NCBI GenBank assembly: GCA_030159075.1
Contig: BROG01000028.1
Location: 1,154,501-1,218,500 of the forward strand
Source of the DNA: Atrina japonica
Taxonomy: Eukaryota; Mollusca; Bivalvia; Pterioida; Pinnidae
DNA: 64,000 bases
Direction of reading: 5' to 3'
Positions 14,101 through 23,735 of the stretch are shown here, one piece after another (within the stretch, counting starts at the first letter, position 1; each line of letters opens with the position of its first letter). The notes under the pieces are model-generated. The model made no database searches, had not been told where the DNA came from, and saw only the letters and a list, made by a program, of their open reading frames with translations. A program made the position numbers and the translations under genes.

Positions 14101-17100
14101 AAACAATGTTTTACTTTTGTTACAGGAGTATGCCAAAAATTTAAAGGAGAGTGGGGTTCACGGAGCATTAATGGTATTAGAGCCGACATTTAATTCTGAC
14201 ACACTTGCAACTGCACTCGGTATTCCTCCTTCAAAATCTTACATTAGGCGGCATCTAAAGACGGAGCTCGAATCTCTCATGAAACCAGCCAGGTAAAAAC
14301 ACTATACAAAGGTATACTATCTCGGTAAAACTGGCCAGGTAGAACACTATATGAAGGTATACTATCTGGGTAATACTGGCCAGGTAAAAACACTATACCA
14401 AGGTATTCTATCTGGGTAAAACTGGTAGGTAACTATCTGTGAAGGTATACCACCTGGGTAAAACTGGCCAGGTAAAGCACTATATGAAGGTATACTATCT
14501 AAGCAAAACTGGATAGGTAAAACACTATACCAAGGTATTCTATCTGGGTAAAACTGGCCAGGTAAAACACTATGTGAAGGTATACTACCTGGGTAAAACT
14601 GGCCAGGTAAAACACTATACAAAAGTATACTATCTGGGTAAAACTGGCCAGGTAAAACACTAAATGAAGGTATACTATCTGTGTAAAACTGGCCAGGTAA
14701 AACACTATATGAAGGTATACTATCTGGGTAATACTGGCCAGGTAAAACACTATACCAAGGTATACTATCTGGGTAAAACTGGCCAGGTAAAACACTATGT
14801 GAAGGTATACTACCTGGGTAAAACTGGCCAGGTAAAAGACTACATGAAGGTATACTATCTGGGTAAAACTGGCCAGGTAAAACACTATGTGAAGGTATAC
14901 TACCTGGGTAAAACTGGCCAGGTAAAACACTACATGAAGGTATACTATCTGGGCAAAACTGGATAGGTAAAACACTATACCAAGGTATACTATCTAACCA
15001 AGACCGGCCAGGTAAAACACCATATGAAGGTTTACTATCTAAGCAAAACTGGCCAGGTAAAACACCATACGAATGTATACTATCTAAGCAAAGCCGGCCA
15101 GGTAAAACACCATACGAATGTAAACTATCTAAGCAAAGCCAGCCAGATAAAACACCATACGAAGGTATACCATCTAAGCAAAACTGGCCAGGTATAACAC
15201 CATACGAAAGTATACTATCTAAGCAAAACTGGCCAGGTATAACACTATACAAAAGTATACTATCTAAGCAAAGCCGGCCAGGTAAAACACCACACAAAGG
15301 TATACTATCTAAGCAAAACTGGCCAGGTGAAATACCACACAAAGGTATACTATCTAAGCAAAACAGACCAGGTGAAATACCATAGGTATACTATCTAAGC
15401 AAAACTGACCGGGTATAACACCATATGAAAGTATACTATCTAAGCAAAACTGGCCAGGTAAAACACCATACGAATGTATACTATCTAAGTAAAACCGACC
15501 AGGTAAAACACCATACAAAAGTATACTATCTAAGCAAAGCCAGCCACCATATGAAGATATACTATCTAAGCAAAACTGGCCAGGTAAAACATCATAGTAT
15601 ACTATCTAAGCAAAATTGGTCAGGTGAAATACCATACAAAGGTATACTATCGAAGCAAAATTGGTCAGGTGAAATACCATACAAAGATATACTATCGAAG
15701 CAAAACTGACCAGGCAAACACTACACAAAGGCATAATATTTAATTGAAATCAATTCAAACTCAATTAGCCAGGTAAAAATGCCTTTGCAGATTTTGTTTG
15801 TTTGCATAAGTATTGTTATCACTCCTGCAAATTCTTTTTCACTTTTCACATTCTGTTTTAAGGAAGTTTCAGATATGACATGGATCCACTTGCATAGGAC
15901 ATAAGAATATTCTTATCTTAGACTCTGAGAATATTCTAAACCATTATCCTCAAAAGACACATTTAGACTTGTTTAAGTCATTGATTTATAGAAGAGTCCA
16001 TTGTTTTTCTGGGGTTGATGAGTTAATTTGGGTTGATTAGTGAATCTGAATACAAAATTTTCTGAAGTTATATGAAGTTCTTAGACTTGAGCAATAATAC
16101 TACAATTTTCATTCAAGTGACCCCTTGTACTTTCTGTGAGCCTCAAGCTTTTGTGGTGAACCCTAGAACCACCAAGCCACCACAGTTGGTCTATATCTAG
16201 ATATTACAACCTGATAAAGGTCTTTTCTTTTGTAATTTATGTAAAATATGGATATTGCCATGTGTTGTTAATTATGCAATTTTCTTATGCAAACCATTAT
16301 GTTCTTCTTTGTTCTACTCAAATTATTATATATAGTGTATAACAAAAATATAAACCTTTATTAGGCATGAAGTGCACTTACATTTTATTACAATTTACGT
16401 TATCACATTTGTAATCACAAATTAAGTCCAATTTTTATGTCCACAGGCTATTTTCACCTATTCACACTTATTTATTAACAAAATGAAGTCATATCATGAA
16501 ATTATATTTTTAAAACATGTAAAATAAAACAGTTTGTACATAAACGATTTGGGTGGGTGACAACTGAAAAAAACGTGTGTAAGCACTCAGTGTGAAACTG
16601 TATTAAATGATGATTCTTAGCACAACTGAGGGATTGGTACTCGACGGTAATTTACAACAAAAACTTTTCATGGCGTATTAAGTGTGAATTACCCCACACA
16701 TAAATTTCCACGTTTACTGTATTGTCATACCATCGCATGAATTGAATCTCAATAAACTTTTTGAATTAATTTTTTTTTCAGGGAGTCTATAATTATCAGC
16801 AATGGCATAGGTAAACAGCAACCATCTAAAGATCGCAATTCCAATTTTGGTCGCTCTTTTCGTAGTTCATCCATCCCAGAATCCTCTGGACCAAAAACTC
16901 GACTCAGTTTCAAGGTGAGTTTAAAGATTGTCAAATGACTATCATTTCTGGTCAACATGAGAAAATGGAAATTTGGTAGCGGTTTATTATAAAGACGGAC
17001 AACAGTAAAATGAGAGAAACAACATTATTTACAGATCCTTCAAGTTATCTATGAAAACTTATTTTGTAAACACAAAAATAATCAACTATATTTGGTGTTC

Positions 17101-18446
17101 TTTAGAATCTGTAATTTTATGAATAATAGAAAAAATTATTTCGAGAAGTTGATTTTTCACCTTTTTGGCCATTATATTGTAACATATAATAGATAGATAG
17201 AAAGTGTACGAAGCAAAAAATTACGAAAGAAATTTTCTTTTTAAGTAGAATTTTTGTTAAATGTCCAGGATAGTGATTCAGGCTCTGTGGAACCTCTGGT
17301 TTAAGATTAACTTTTTTTGTACTAATTTCCAGCTCACCTCTACAAAAGGGGATCTTATGTAATGTCATCCTTGTTAAGAAGACTGGTTGGGGTCAGGTTT
17401 TACTGTATCTACTGTTCATACATTGTACATCAATAGGGAACTTTCGAGTCAGTCCAGATTACCGTTATAATCCTGTTTTTATTATCGTCAGATACATGAT
17501 TCTAGAAAAATGTTCCTCAACATTATTTCCGCTTTCGGTAATATATAGATAGCCCCCATAGCGCAATTGGTAAAAGTGCCCTCCTAGTGTTCGGAAGGTC
17601 CTGGGTTCGATTCCCGATCTGTCCGCACATTTTTCCTCGCCTGCTACATTTCAGTAATTTGACATTCAACTAAATAACCCAATGTGGTATGTTTTAAGTG
17701 TCTTTTGGGTTTCTATATACAAAATAAAGTTAATGCGCTAGAAAATAAGAATATTTCCATTTACTTTACATACGTTGCGAAGGTAAATATGATAATGGGA
17801 AGAAAATATTAGGAACAAAATCGAAAAGGTGCGAATAAATGCAGGATCATAACAGTAATCCCGGCTGACTCGGAAGTTTCTAAATTATTTATCTTGCATG
17901 GCATATACATCTTATAATTCTATGTAGATGCTATGCTTCAGATACCAGAGATAGTCCTGTATTTGTTGCAAAAATGACTTACCAATAGACTGCAATCAAA
18001 CTTGTCTATAAAGGCCACTGAAGGAAACAGGTCAAAGTTAACAGTATAGACAGGTGCCCTTTATAAAGAGGTTTATTCATTTTAAAAAATGTTAACAAAG
18101 GTTATGTTAGAATGGCCTTTATAGGCAGGTGCCCTTTGTACAGAGGTGGCCTTAATGCAAGTTTAACTATGTTTCATTGCTTTCGTGATGAAGATTGGTC
18201 GAGGGCAGATTAATCGGGAGATATAAAAATGTTGGTATAAAGTATCTTTATCTTTGATTACACTATATTTATATATATATTTTTTTACAGGGGTCACTTG
18301 GTAGAGCTTTCGGAAGGAAGGTCAAAGATGAAATGAATCGGCTAGCAATGGATGTGGAAACTCCAAAACGCAAGATTTCAGCACCTTCTAACTTCCAGCA
18401 TAATTCTCTAACGTCTGTTTTCGAAAATGAAGTTTCGAATGGATAG
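1410..18446 (+). CDS. KAZN: Kazrin, 12 exons (5' partial)
   Basis: Exons: 1410-1610, 6527-6687, 7341-7487, 8452-8608, 9610-9840, 10064-10257, 10650-10762, 11883-12117, 13324-13425, 14126-14292, 16782-16914, 18291-18446. All junctions are AG/GT with matching phase, giving 664 residues with no internal stop. Residues 1-170 are charged coiled coil (including AMKADRKRLK and LRDFIRNYEQ, which match vertebrate kazrin as I remember it); 171-330 are a Ser-rich linker with a basic GSISKVFSRGRTRRSLAMP block; SAM domains lie at about 333-395, 410-476 and 495-566; the tail is basic and Ser-rich. Known of the family: kazrin was found as a periplakin/desmosome partner, binds ARVCF catenin, and has been linked to endosomal traffic and dynein/dynactin; its SAM array resembles that of liprins. 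The amino terminus lies before the window. Liprin-beta was considered, but the coiled-coil and basic-block matches are specific to kazrin. Confidence 0.95.
1645..1772. mobile_element. Palindromic hairpin element (MITE-like)
   Basis: The ends are inverted copies: atgggtgtgtggagtgg at the left and ccactcaacacacccat at the right, with matching aaggaaat/atttctctt inside. About 128 bases in a kazrin intron. No coding capacity. Confidence 0.6.
1972..2130. mobile_element. Palindromic hairpin element (MITE-like)
   Basis: Two inverted arms share a perfect run around gagggtatgacaaaggaatc (about 27 bases), with weaker pairing outward (aatcaaccc / gggttcaatt) and a loop near 2050. It lies in the same kazrin intron as the 1645-1772 hairpin but is a different sequence. 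Confidence 0.65.
2763..2939. mobile_element. TA-flanked CAGTGGAACCTGTC element, subfamily 1
   Basis: Ends are inverted: caatggaacctgtcttgaga and tctttcaagacaggttccactg, each bordered by TA. The interior repeats gagaccacctgtc motifs. CAGT ends with TA target duplication are typical of pogo/Tigger-type Tc1/mariner derivatives; that class call is inference. Confidence 0.65.
3265..4615. repeat. 75-bp minisatellite, about 18 units
   Basis: Unit of 75 bases: (cac)ggacctctatatatacac, aaacaccatcacaacataca, cctctacatacacagcacac and ctgacaactgaag. A few units have deletions (for example 4085-4110 and 4385-4400). Because 75 is divisible by three, long Cys-rich open frames appear on the - strand; these are not genes. 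Between the array and the next intron element (4616-5069) I see only unremarkable AT-rich sequence. Confidence 0.92.
5070..5154. repeat. (TA)n microsatellite
   Basis: About 42 uninterrupted TA dinucleotides, immediately next to a TA-inserting element at 5161. Confidence 0.97.
5161..5278. mobile_element. TA-flanked CAGT element, subfamily 3
   Basis: Begins cagtaggatttctttatg and ends aagatttcactg, with TA on both sides. The interior aatttcaactcatctgattt is shared with the copy at 10795-10980. Shorter than that copy. Confidence 0.6.
5308..5392. repeat. (CA)n microsatellite, interrupted
   Basis: Run of cacacaca with A- and C-rich interruptions. Confidence 0.9.
5800..6442. repeat. 17-18-bp minisatellite
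   Basis: Degenerate copies of tagtcttgagtgtaacc, with tttgacctcctc variants arranged in larger alternating blocks. In the kazrin intron directly before the exon at 6527. Confidence 0.9.
6527..6687 (+). CDS. KAZN: Kazrin coiled-coil exon 2 in window
   Basis: Starts after ttacag and ends before gttcgc, an unusually weak donor. Encodes MKADRKRLKAEKLELLNQ through RDFIRNYEQQMRENDDTIKQ, the most conserved part of kazrin. Reading on past 6687 meets an in-frame stop near 6738, so the splice is needed. Confidence 0.93.
6833..7035 (+). mobile_element. tRNA-headed SINE, + strand copy
   Basis: Head cggccaaatggttagaga resembles a class II (Ser/Leu-like) tRNA A box, followed by aaccatgaagtctctcatct and a degenerate B-box region. 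The body (gccagtttacttgtggag, tttttctccacca) is shared with copies at 43.4, 43.8-44.1 and 54.5 kb. It lies in a kazrin intron. Confidence 0.6.
7341..7487 (+). CDS. KAZN: Kazrin coiled-coil exon 3 in window
   Basis: Acceptor cattaacag, donor gtaagt, phase 0 on both sides, 49 codons. Encodes LASERETMEQEKWEIIKQAR and on to KKLESEISE, in line with the EREKWE segment of vertebrate kazrin. Confidence 0.93.
7685..7950. repeat. Dispersed repeat fragment
   Basis: Contains tttgtctggagcatatcttg and tcacacaacagatgttctca, phrases I recognise from a repeat common in molluscan genomes. No ends are clear. From memory only. The remainder of this intron (7951-8451) shows nothing I can name. Confidence 0.35.
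8452..8608 (+). CDS. KAZN: Kazrin linker exon
   Basis: Acceptor aactttcag. Encodes a Ser/Thr/Pro-rich linker, LKEQSSKFGGTLSFLNTPES onward. The donor used here (gaag|gttggt) is weak, but it is the only nearby one giving phase 1 to join 9610. A stronger-looking gtaaag four bases downstream would break the frame. Confidence 0.8.
9355..9485 (-). mobile_element. SINE body fragment
   Basis: Parts such as aggccaaaatttgtggcact and ggtgacatctccatat align with the body of the full SINE at 40775-41046. The tRNA head is missing. Diverged. Confidence 0.5.
9610..9840 (+). CDS. KAZN: Kazrin linker/basic-block exon
   Basis: Acceptor ttgacatag, donor gtaatt, phase 1 at both ends. Encodes a Ser-rich segment and then the basic block RISLGSISKVFSRGRTRRSL, very similar to GSISRVFARGKQRKSL of vertebrate kazrin. 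Confidence 0.93.
10064..10257 (+). CDS. KAZN: Kazrin SAM1 exon, first half
   Basis: Preceded by a pyrimidine tract and cag. Encodes a short linker, then the start of SAM1 (WKANQVLAWLEIVVNMPIYG, ENVKSGK). Donor gtaaat, phase 0. Confidence 0.94.
10650..10762 (+). CDS. KAZN: Kazrin SAM1 exon, second half
   Basis: Acceptor atatttcag, donor gtaagt, phase 2 at the end. Encodes VLLGLSDSELTSALGI and MHRKKLRLAIEEQRNPTD, the C-terminal helices of SAM1. Confidence 0.94.
10795..10980. mobile_element. TA-flanked CAGTGGAATCTC element, subfamily 3
   Basis: Left end cagtggaatctcattatctc and right end aacaatattccactg are inverted, with TA at 10793 and 10981. In the kazrin intron right after the exon ending 10762. 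The rest of this intron, to 11882, shows no feature. Confidence 0.65.
11883..12117 (+). CDS. KAZN: Kazrin SAM2 exon
   Basis: Acceptor ttcattacag, donor gtaata. One exon carries essentially all of SAM2: WIPDLGLPQYSSVFEANLVD, GRMLNTISKKEMEKHF and KFHQASILHAIELLRRLGFE, each close to the vertebrate kazrin sequence. Confidence 0.95.
12430..12840. repeat. Diverged tandem duplication
   Basis: Two copies of gataagaaaacatat(...)aattttat, gcgattaggtagtaaac and aaatctaag...ctaccttag, at about 12530-12600 and 12710-12830. Origin unknown. Confidence 0.5.
13324..13425 (+). CDS. KAZN: Kazrin SAM3 exon, first part
   Basis: Acceptor tactttaag, donor gtattt, phase 0, 34 codons. Encodes the SAM2-SAM3 linker ERRSKCESEDTDP and the first helix VWTNERVIKWIQSIDLE. 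Confidence 0.93.
13605..13766. mobile_element. TA/CAGT element, subfamily 1, eroded
   Basis: Shares gagagcacctg, gaaaaccacttggttataa, cttttgagagaccacatttc and the end gacaggtaccattgta with the 2763-2939 copy, but both termini are mutated. Confidence 0.55.
14126..14292 (+). CDS. KAZN: Kazrin SAM3 exon, second part
   Basis: Acceptor tgttacag, donor gtaaaa, ending phase 2. Encodes EYAKNLKESGVHGALMVLEP, FNSDTLATALGIPPSKSYIR and the last SAM3 helix. The final bases of this exon (accagccag) are the first unit of the downstream 45-bp array. Confidence 0.94.
14281..15735. repeat. 45-bp minisatellite seeded on a splice donor, about 32 units
   Basis: Unit: aaactggccaggtaaaacac, tatatgaaggtatactatct, gggt. 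The first unit (aaaccagccaggtaaaaaca) straddles the end of the kazrin SAM3 exon, so exon end, splice donor and intron start are repeated together. The first half of the array uses ctgggta, the second half ctaagca, indicating two expansion phases. Open frames of up to 326 codons follow from the 45-base period and are not genes. Confidence 0.93.
15943..16028. mobile_element. 91-bp palindrome family, eroded copy
   Basis: Contains aaagacacatttagacttg, cattgatttatagaagagtc and ggggttgatgagttaa, matching the copies at 39035, 42796 and 44286. The left end is degraded. The rest of this intron (16029-16781) shows nothing clear. Confidence 0.6.
16782..16914 (+). CDS. KAZN: Kazrin C-terminal tail exon 1
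   Basis: Follows a poly-T tract and cag; donor gtgagt. Encodes a Ser- and basic-rich low-complexity segment ending PKTRLSFK. Phase joins 14292 and 18291 exactly. Confidence 0.88.
17440..17882. mobile_element. Inverted-repeat element enclosing a tRNA-like segment
   Basis: Termini gaactttcgagtcagtccag...cctg (left) and caggatcataacagtaatcc...aagttt (right) are inverted copies over roughly 38 bases with a few mismatches. The interior carries the tRNA-like block at 17553-17628. In the last kazrin intron. Confidence 0.6.
17553..17628 (+). other. tRNA-like sequence (SINE head or pseudo-tRNA)
   Basis: A-box-like tagcgcaattggtaaaagt and B-box-like ggttcgattccc have tRNA spacing. The acceptor stem does not pair and the anticodon stem is poor, so a working tRNA is unlikely. 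Best read as a pol III promoter head. Confidence 0.55.
18291..18446 (+). CDS. KAZN: Kazrin terminal exon
   Basis: Acceptor ttttttacag. Encodes GSLGRAFGRKVKDEMNRLAM, then KRKISAPSNF and on to a tag stop at 18444. The glycine/basic start recalls the LGKIGRGF tail motif of long vertebrate kazrin, with modest similarity. Confidence 0.88.
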   Translation, partial: GSLGRAFGRKVKDEMNRLAMDVETPKRKISAPSNFQHNSLTSVFENEVSNG

Positions 18447-18931
18447 CAGAGAATTTTGGCATGGACCTATTACATTTTTTCGGGATTTTTGTTTCTTGTT
18501 TGTTCTCAGTATTATTTTATCATATATCCCATCACTCAATATCACTCTGTTCTTCGTAAGTTTTTGTGGAAGAGAAGATGTATTTTTTATGTGCATTTAG
18601 TGAATTCTCATTCAAAGTGCAAGATTTTGAACTTATTCTAATCAATTTTATGTTGAATACAAAACACTTTTGGGTGTGTTTGAAATTTTATTTTTAAATT
18701 TTAGTTCTTCAATTTTTCAGATCTAGCTTATATATGGTGTTCAATAGTGTAAGAGTTACCTCCCCTAGTTTTCTTTCTCTAAGATCATTCTTAACTTATA
18801 CTCTGTTAGTCATTGTTTTTCTCTGATTTGTTTTTAGAAATTTGGAATTTTCTAACTAAAAATTCTTGTGTGGGTTGCTTGATAAATATCTATTGCCTAT
18901 GTATTAAATGTTTTGACACTTTTTTTCTTAG

Positions 18932-18937
18932 AATAAA
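18932..18937 (+). terminator. Candidate kazrin poly(A) signal
   Basis: First AATAAA after the kazrin stop, about 490 bases downstream, followed by a T/GT-rich stretch. Other AATAAA motifs occur further on, so a longer 3' UTR is possible. Sequence match only. Confidence 0.35.
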
Positions 18938-21469
18938 ATATGGGATGAAATCACAGAAAAATTGAAAAGTGAAAATTGTTGTCTCTTTTAATGTGTGCCA
19001 GCTTGCACAACAAAATCTTATAGCATATATTTTGTTTATGTTTCTTCTTTTCAATGTCAAAAATCAAGAATTTATCTAAATTGAACTAAAAAATTAAAAA
19101 AAAAGAAATATTTATTATCAACACAAACAATGTACTGACTCAATTCTAAAGACCAGGGCTGTCTTGTGATAAAGTTTTTTCCAAAACAGTTTAAATGATT
19201 CCTTGGAGAATTTAGTCTTATGGGTTTACAACAAGGGGAGTAACTCTAATATGTGAAACCACCAAATATTTAAAAATATATAGGAATTCTGAAATATATC
19301 AGTTTAAGCTCAAAGTTATCAAGTAAAATACGGTTAAGCTATATAATGCAATCAAGGTTTTCCCTAAAAATATGTTTTTTATTTTTCAAGTTTAATAAGA
19401 AATTTTATTTGTAGAGTTTGTGTTACGTTTGTTTCATGTCTGTGATAATTATATATTTCATAATAATTCAATGACATTTGCAATCTTTATACATATTCGT
19501 TTTTGTACATTTAACTGCTGTTATCATCACTGTCAGCAAGTTACTAGAATTCTTGTTCTTTTTAATCATCAAATCAGTAGTAAAGACATGGGGTTGTAAA
19601 CTAACAAAGATGTTGAATATTTTTAAAGGCAATTTTGTTGTATATTTTATGTGGCATTTGAGGCCACAATACTCTTTTATTTAATGTTAAATTGACCCAC
19701 AGCAATGTCATGTACATTTTATGTCGCTTTTATGACAGAACTAGGTTCAAAGTCACCAAATTTACTCAGTACTCAAGCTCGACTAAATTTTTGTGATTTT
19801 AAGGTAAAAAACACCAAATTTATGCTACAAGTGGACATGTTTGTATACTGAAGGCATACAACTGTAAATTACGATAAAAAAAAAGTTTGCACATTTGTAG
19901 AAAACTTGAAAAATAATAAAATTAGTTTGAGTAGCATACTGGACATATTTATTCATATTTACAGAAAAATCTTAAGTGTGACCCTAACTTTTTTATGTGA
20001 ATGATAGAAAAATATTAATGTGTTTCCTTTTCATTTAAATCTAGAAGTCTTACTAATGACCACATAGCCAAAATTATGACATAAAATTTGAGCATGAGTG
20101 TTGAGTGAATTTGGTGACTGTTTACTGACAATGAATTTTGACAAATTTCCTGTGTATAACCCTATATAAAATACCTAACTACAAAAATCTGCAAACAATC
20201 ATATATTTACTTGAGATGATGTTTTACTGTCAAGGAAAGTTTTTGTTTATCAAAAAGGTTTATTCACGCAATAAATGTATAATTGTATGACTTCCTATTG
20301 GGAGATTTGATTAAATTTAACAGCTTTTTTTATTATCGGTGCGTGTAATATTTTATGAAATTTTATATACATAGTAGAAATTGTGATATCAATCATTTTA
20401 TGTCTTATGTATAATTAAGACTGAAATAATCAAAACGACGTTGCTACTACAGATGAAAATCTGTATGGACCTAGCTTAGGATATGTATATAGATATATGG
20501 ACCCACTGCAGGATGCATATATAAAAATATAGACCTGGTTTGAAAATGTTCTGAAGATTTTTTTTATAATAACGAGATGTGTTCATATTGTTTAAAGCTA
20601 GTACAAGAGCTATGTAAAGGTTAAAAATCTAGTATCAAATGTGCAGGTCAATAAGACACAGTGATATGATATATATATATATATAGACTTGGTATATGGA
20701 TGTGGGAGAAAATGTTATATGAATATGGACCTGACACAGGAAAATTTTATTGTATATCTAATTGAACTTTTACAATTTTTGAATTTTATTGTACTGCAAG
20801 TTCGGTGTTTTATAGTCAGTATAGAGATTTTAAATGTATGTACATTGTTTAAAAACCACTGATTTAATTATATATACTATCTATGGTGGTTTTGGTTTAG
20901 GCAAGTGCTGATTGATTATAAATGAGGAATTCTTCATTTGCATTGAACTATGAACGTTTGCCTCTGGCTTATTTGATTGCAATTTCAGTATAGATAAATG
21001 TACTTTACCGACTCAAAATAGCAGGAAATAAACAGCCAAGTTTTCTTTATGCGAATTTCATAGTGAAGCTCATTGAGGCTTAATCACATGACTACTCTCT
21101 AGTAATGTCAATATATGTAAGGAATTTCACATTGTATGATATCGTAGATTCAGATTTACCGTGACTTGAAAATTCAATTAACATGACATTCTTTCAAAAT
21201 ACATTGACAAACTCACAGTTTCTAAATTGGGTTTCATAGGGGGGACAACAATTGGAGATTCTAACTTAGTGTACAAAACTTTGAGGATTGAATCTTGTAC
21301 TTAAATCACTATTATTCAATTTAATATTTATACATTTTTCATTGTCATTATTTCTACTTTCATTTTCTAAAGATCTGTCATTCAATTCATTGTTTTATTT
21401 TTATTTAATTTCCTTTAAAATGCTGGGTCAATACATTAAAGAATGTTTTAATGATAAGTTTGTTTTAAA

Positions 21470-22290
21470 GGTCTCCTATTGGGGTAAATACTTTAATATT
21501 AAGCCTCTTCTATTTGGGTAAATACTTTAATATTTTCTCTTGAAATACTTTAATATTAAGTGTCACTTTAATATCAAAGATATTTGGGTAAATACTTTAA
21601 TATTAAGCCTCTTCTATTTGGGTAAATACTTTAATATTAATCACTATTTGGGTAAATACTTTAATATTAGCATTGGGTTAACATTAAGCCTCTTCTATTT
21701 GGGTAAAACTTTAATATTAAGGTCTTCTATTTGGGTACATAACAATTGGAGATTCTAAATACTTTAATATTAAGTGTCTTCTATTTGGGTAAATACATTA
21801 AACTTTGATTTGGGTAAATACTTTAATATTAAGTGTCTTCTATTTGGGTAAATACTTTAATATTAAGCCTCTTCTATTTGGGTAAATACTTTAATATTAA
21901 GCCTCTTCTATTTGGGTAAATACTTTAATATTAAGTGTCTTCTATTTGGGTAAATACTTTAATATTAAGCCTTTCATTTTTTAATATTAAGATATTTGGG
22001 TAAATACATTTAAGTGTCTTCATTGGGTAAATATTTTAATATTCTTCTAATTTCCTTTAATATTAAGTGTCTTCTATTTGGGTAAATACTTTAATATTAA
22101 GTGTCTTCTATTTGGGTAAATACTTTAATATTAAGCCTCTTCTATTTGGGTAAATACTTTAATATTAAGTGTCTTCTATTTGGGTAAATACTTTAATATT
22201 AAGCCTCTTCTATTTGGGTAAATTTAATATTAAGCCTCTTCTATTTGGGTAAATACTTTAATATTAAGTGTCTTCTATTTGGGTAAATAC
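21470..22290. repeat. About 34-bp minisatellite
   Basis: Unit tatttgggtaaatactttaa followed by tattaagcctcttc or tattaagtgtcttc; the two variants are interspersed. Several units are truncated. Confidence 0.92.
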
Positions 22291-22560
22291 TTTCATTTTT
22301 AAGGCTGTTCTATTGGGGTCAGTACTTTCATTTTTAAGGCTGTTCTATTTGGGTCAGTACTTTAAATTTAAAGCCTGTTCTGTTGAGTCTAAGACTGTTC
22401 TGTTTGGGTAAGCCTGTTCTATTTGGGTCAGTACTTTCAATTTAAAGCCTGTTCTATTGGGGTCAGTACTTTCAATTTAAAGCCTGTTCTATTTGGGTCA
22501 GTACTTTCAATTTAAAGCCTGTTCTATTGGGGTCAGTACTTTCATTTTGAACCTGATGTG
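22290..22560. repeat. About 36-bp minisatellite derived from the preceding array
   Basis: Unit ctatttgggtcagtactttc, aatttaaagcctgtt. It shares tatttggg...tacttt with the 34-bp array and runs on from it, so it appears to be a diverged extension. Confidence 0.88.
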
Positions 22561-22699
22561 TTATTGTTGTCAGCACTGGCATCAGTAAATTTTATGTAGG
22601 TAATCATTCTCTCCTTGATATTCATCGTAATAATTGTGCTCTTCTGTAGCCGGTGGTATCTTCAGTAGTCCCTGTTTTCTAGTCCCAACACTGTTGAAT

Positions 22700-23735
22700 G
22701 TAATATCTACCTTTTTCTATTGACCCTAGTAAACACCCATTTCTACTATTGCCCTCAATAATCACTATTTCTACTGTTGCCTGTTGACCTCAGTAATCAC
22801 CATATTTTTACTTTTGTCTGTTGACCCCAATAAACACTTCATTTCTACTGTTGCCTTATGCCTTCAGTAATCACCCCATTTCTACTGTCACCATTGTTGA
22901 CCTCCATAATCACTCCTATAGTGGCTGTTGACCATGGTAATCATCTTGTATACTGGCTCCTGATGAGTGTAATTATTCCATTTCTAGAGTTATCTCAGCT
23001 GACCTTAGTATTGATGTCATCTCTACTGTTGCCTGTTGCTATCAGTAATCACTATATTTTTGTTGTTGCCTGTTGACCTCATTAATCACCCCATTTCTAA
23101 TGTTGCATGTTGACCCCAGTAATCATTGTTTCTACTGTTGACCTCGGTAATGATCCCATTTCTACCTTAGCCTTTTGATCTTAGTAATCACCCTATGTCT
23201 ACTGTTGCCTATTGACCTCAGTAATCACTACCTTTGTCTGTTGACCCCTATAATCACTCCATTTCAACTGTTGCCTGATGACCTCAGTAATCACCCCATT
23301 TCAACTATCAGCATTGTTGACCTCCATAATCACTCTACTGTTGTGTCTGTTGATCATGGTAATCATCTTGTATACTGATTCCTGATGACAGTAATCACTC
23401 CATTTTTAGTTATTGTCTCAGTAATCATGTCATCTCTACTGTCGTCTATGTTGACCTCAGTAATCACTCCAAATCTAATGTTGTCTTTTATCCTCAGTAT
23501 TCACTCTATTTGGACTGTTGTCAATGTTAACTTCAGTAATCACTCTTTTATAATGTGTTTACCTATGTATTTCTACTGTTCTCATTATTGAATACAGTAA
23601 TCATTCATTTCTAATGTCTGTTGACCTATGTATTCCTACTGTTGTCAGTGTTGACCACAGTAATCACTCCTTTTCTAATGTTGTCACTGTTGACCCTGTG
23701 GATTCCATCATCATTTCTACACTTGCTGATGACAA
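22700..23735. repeat. About 37-bp degenerate tandem repeat
   Basis: Irregular copies of ctgttgacctcagtaatcac followed by tccatttctactgttg. Open frames here have repeat-derived sequence only. Confidence 0.85.

Noticed and set aside
14362..15342. 326-codon open frame on the - strand
   Set aside because: It is the 45-base minisatellite read in frame; overlapping frames on both strands are equally open, and composition follows the repeat exactly.
17553..17628. Functional tRNA gene
   Set aside because: A and B boxes are present but the acceptor stem does not pair and the anticodon arm is poor; kept only as a tRNA-like SINE head.
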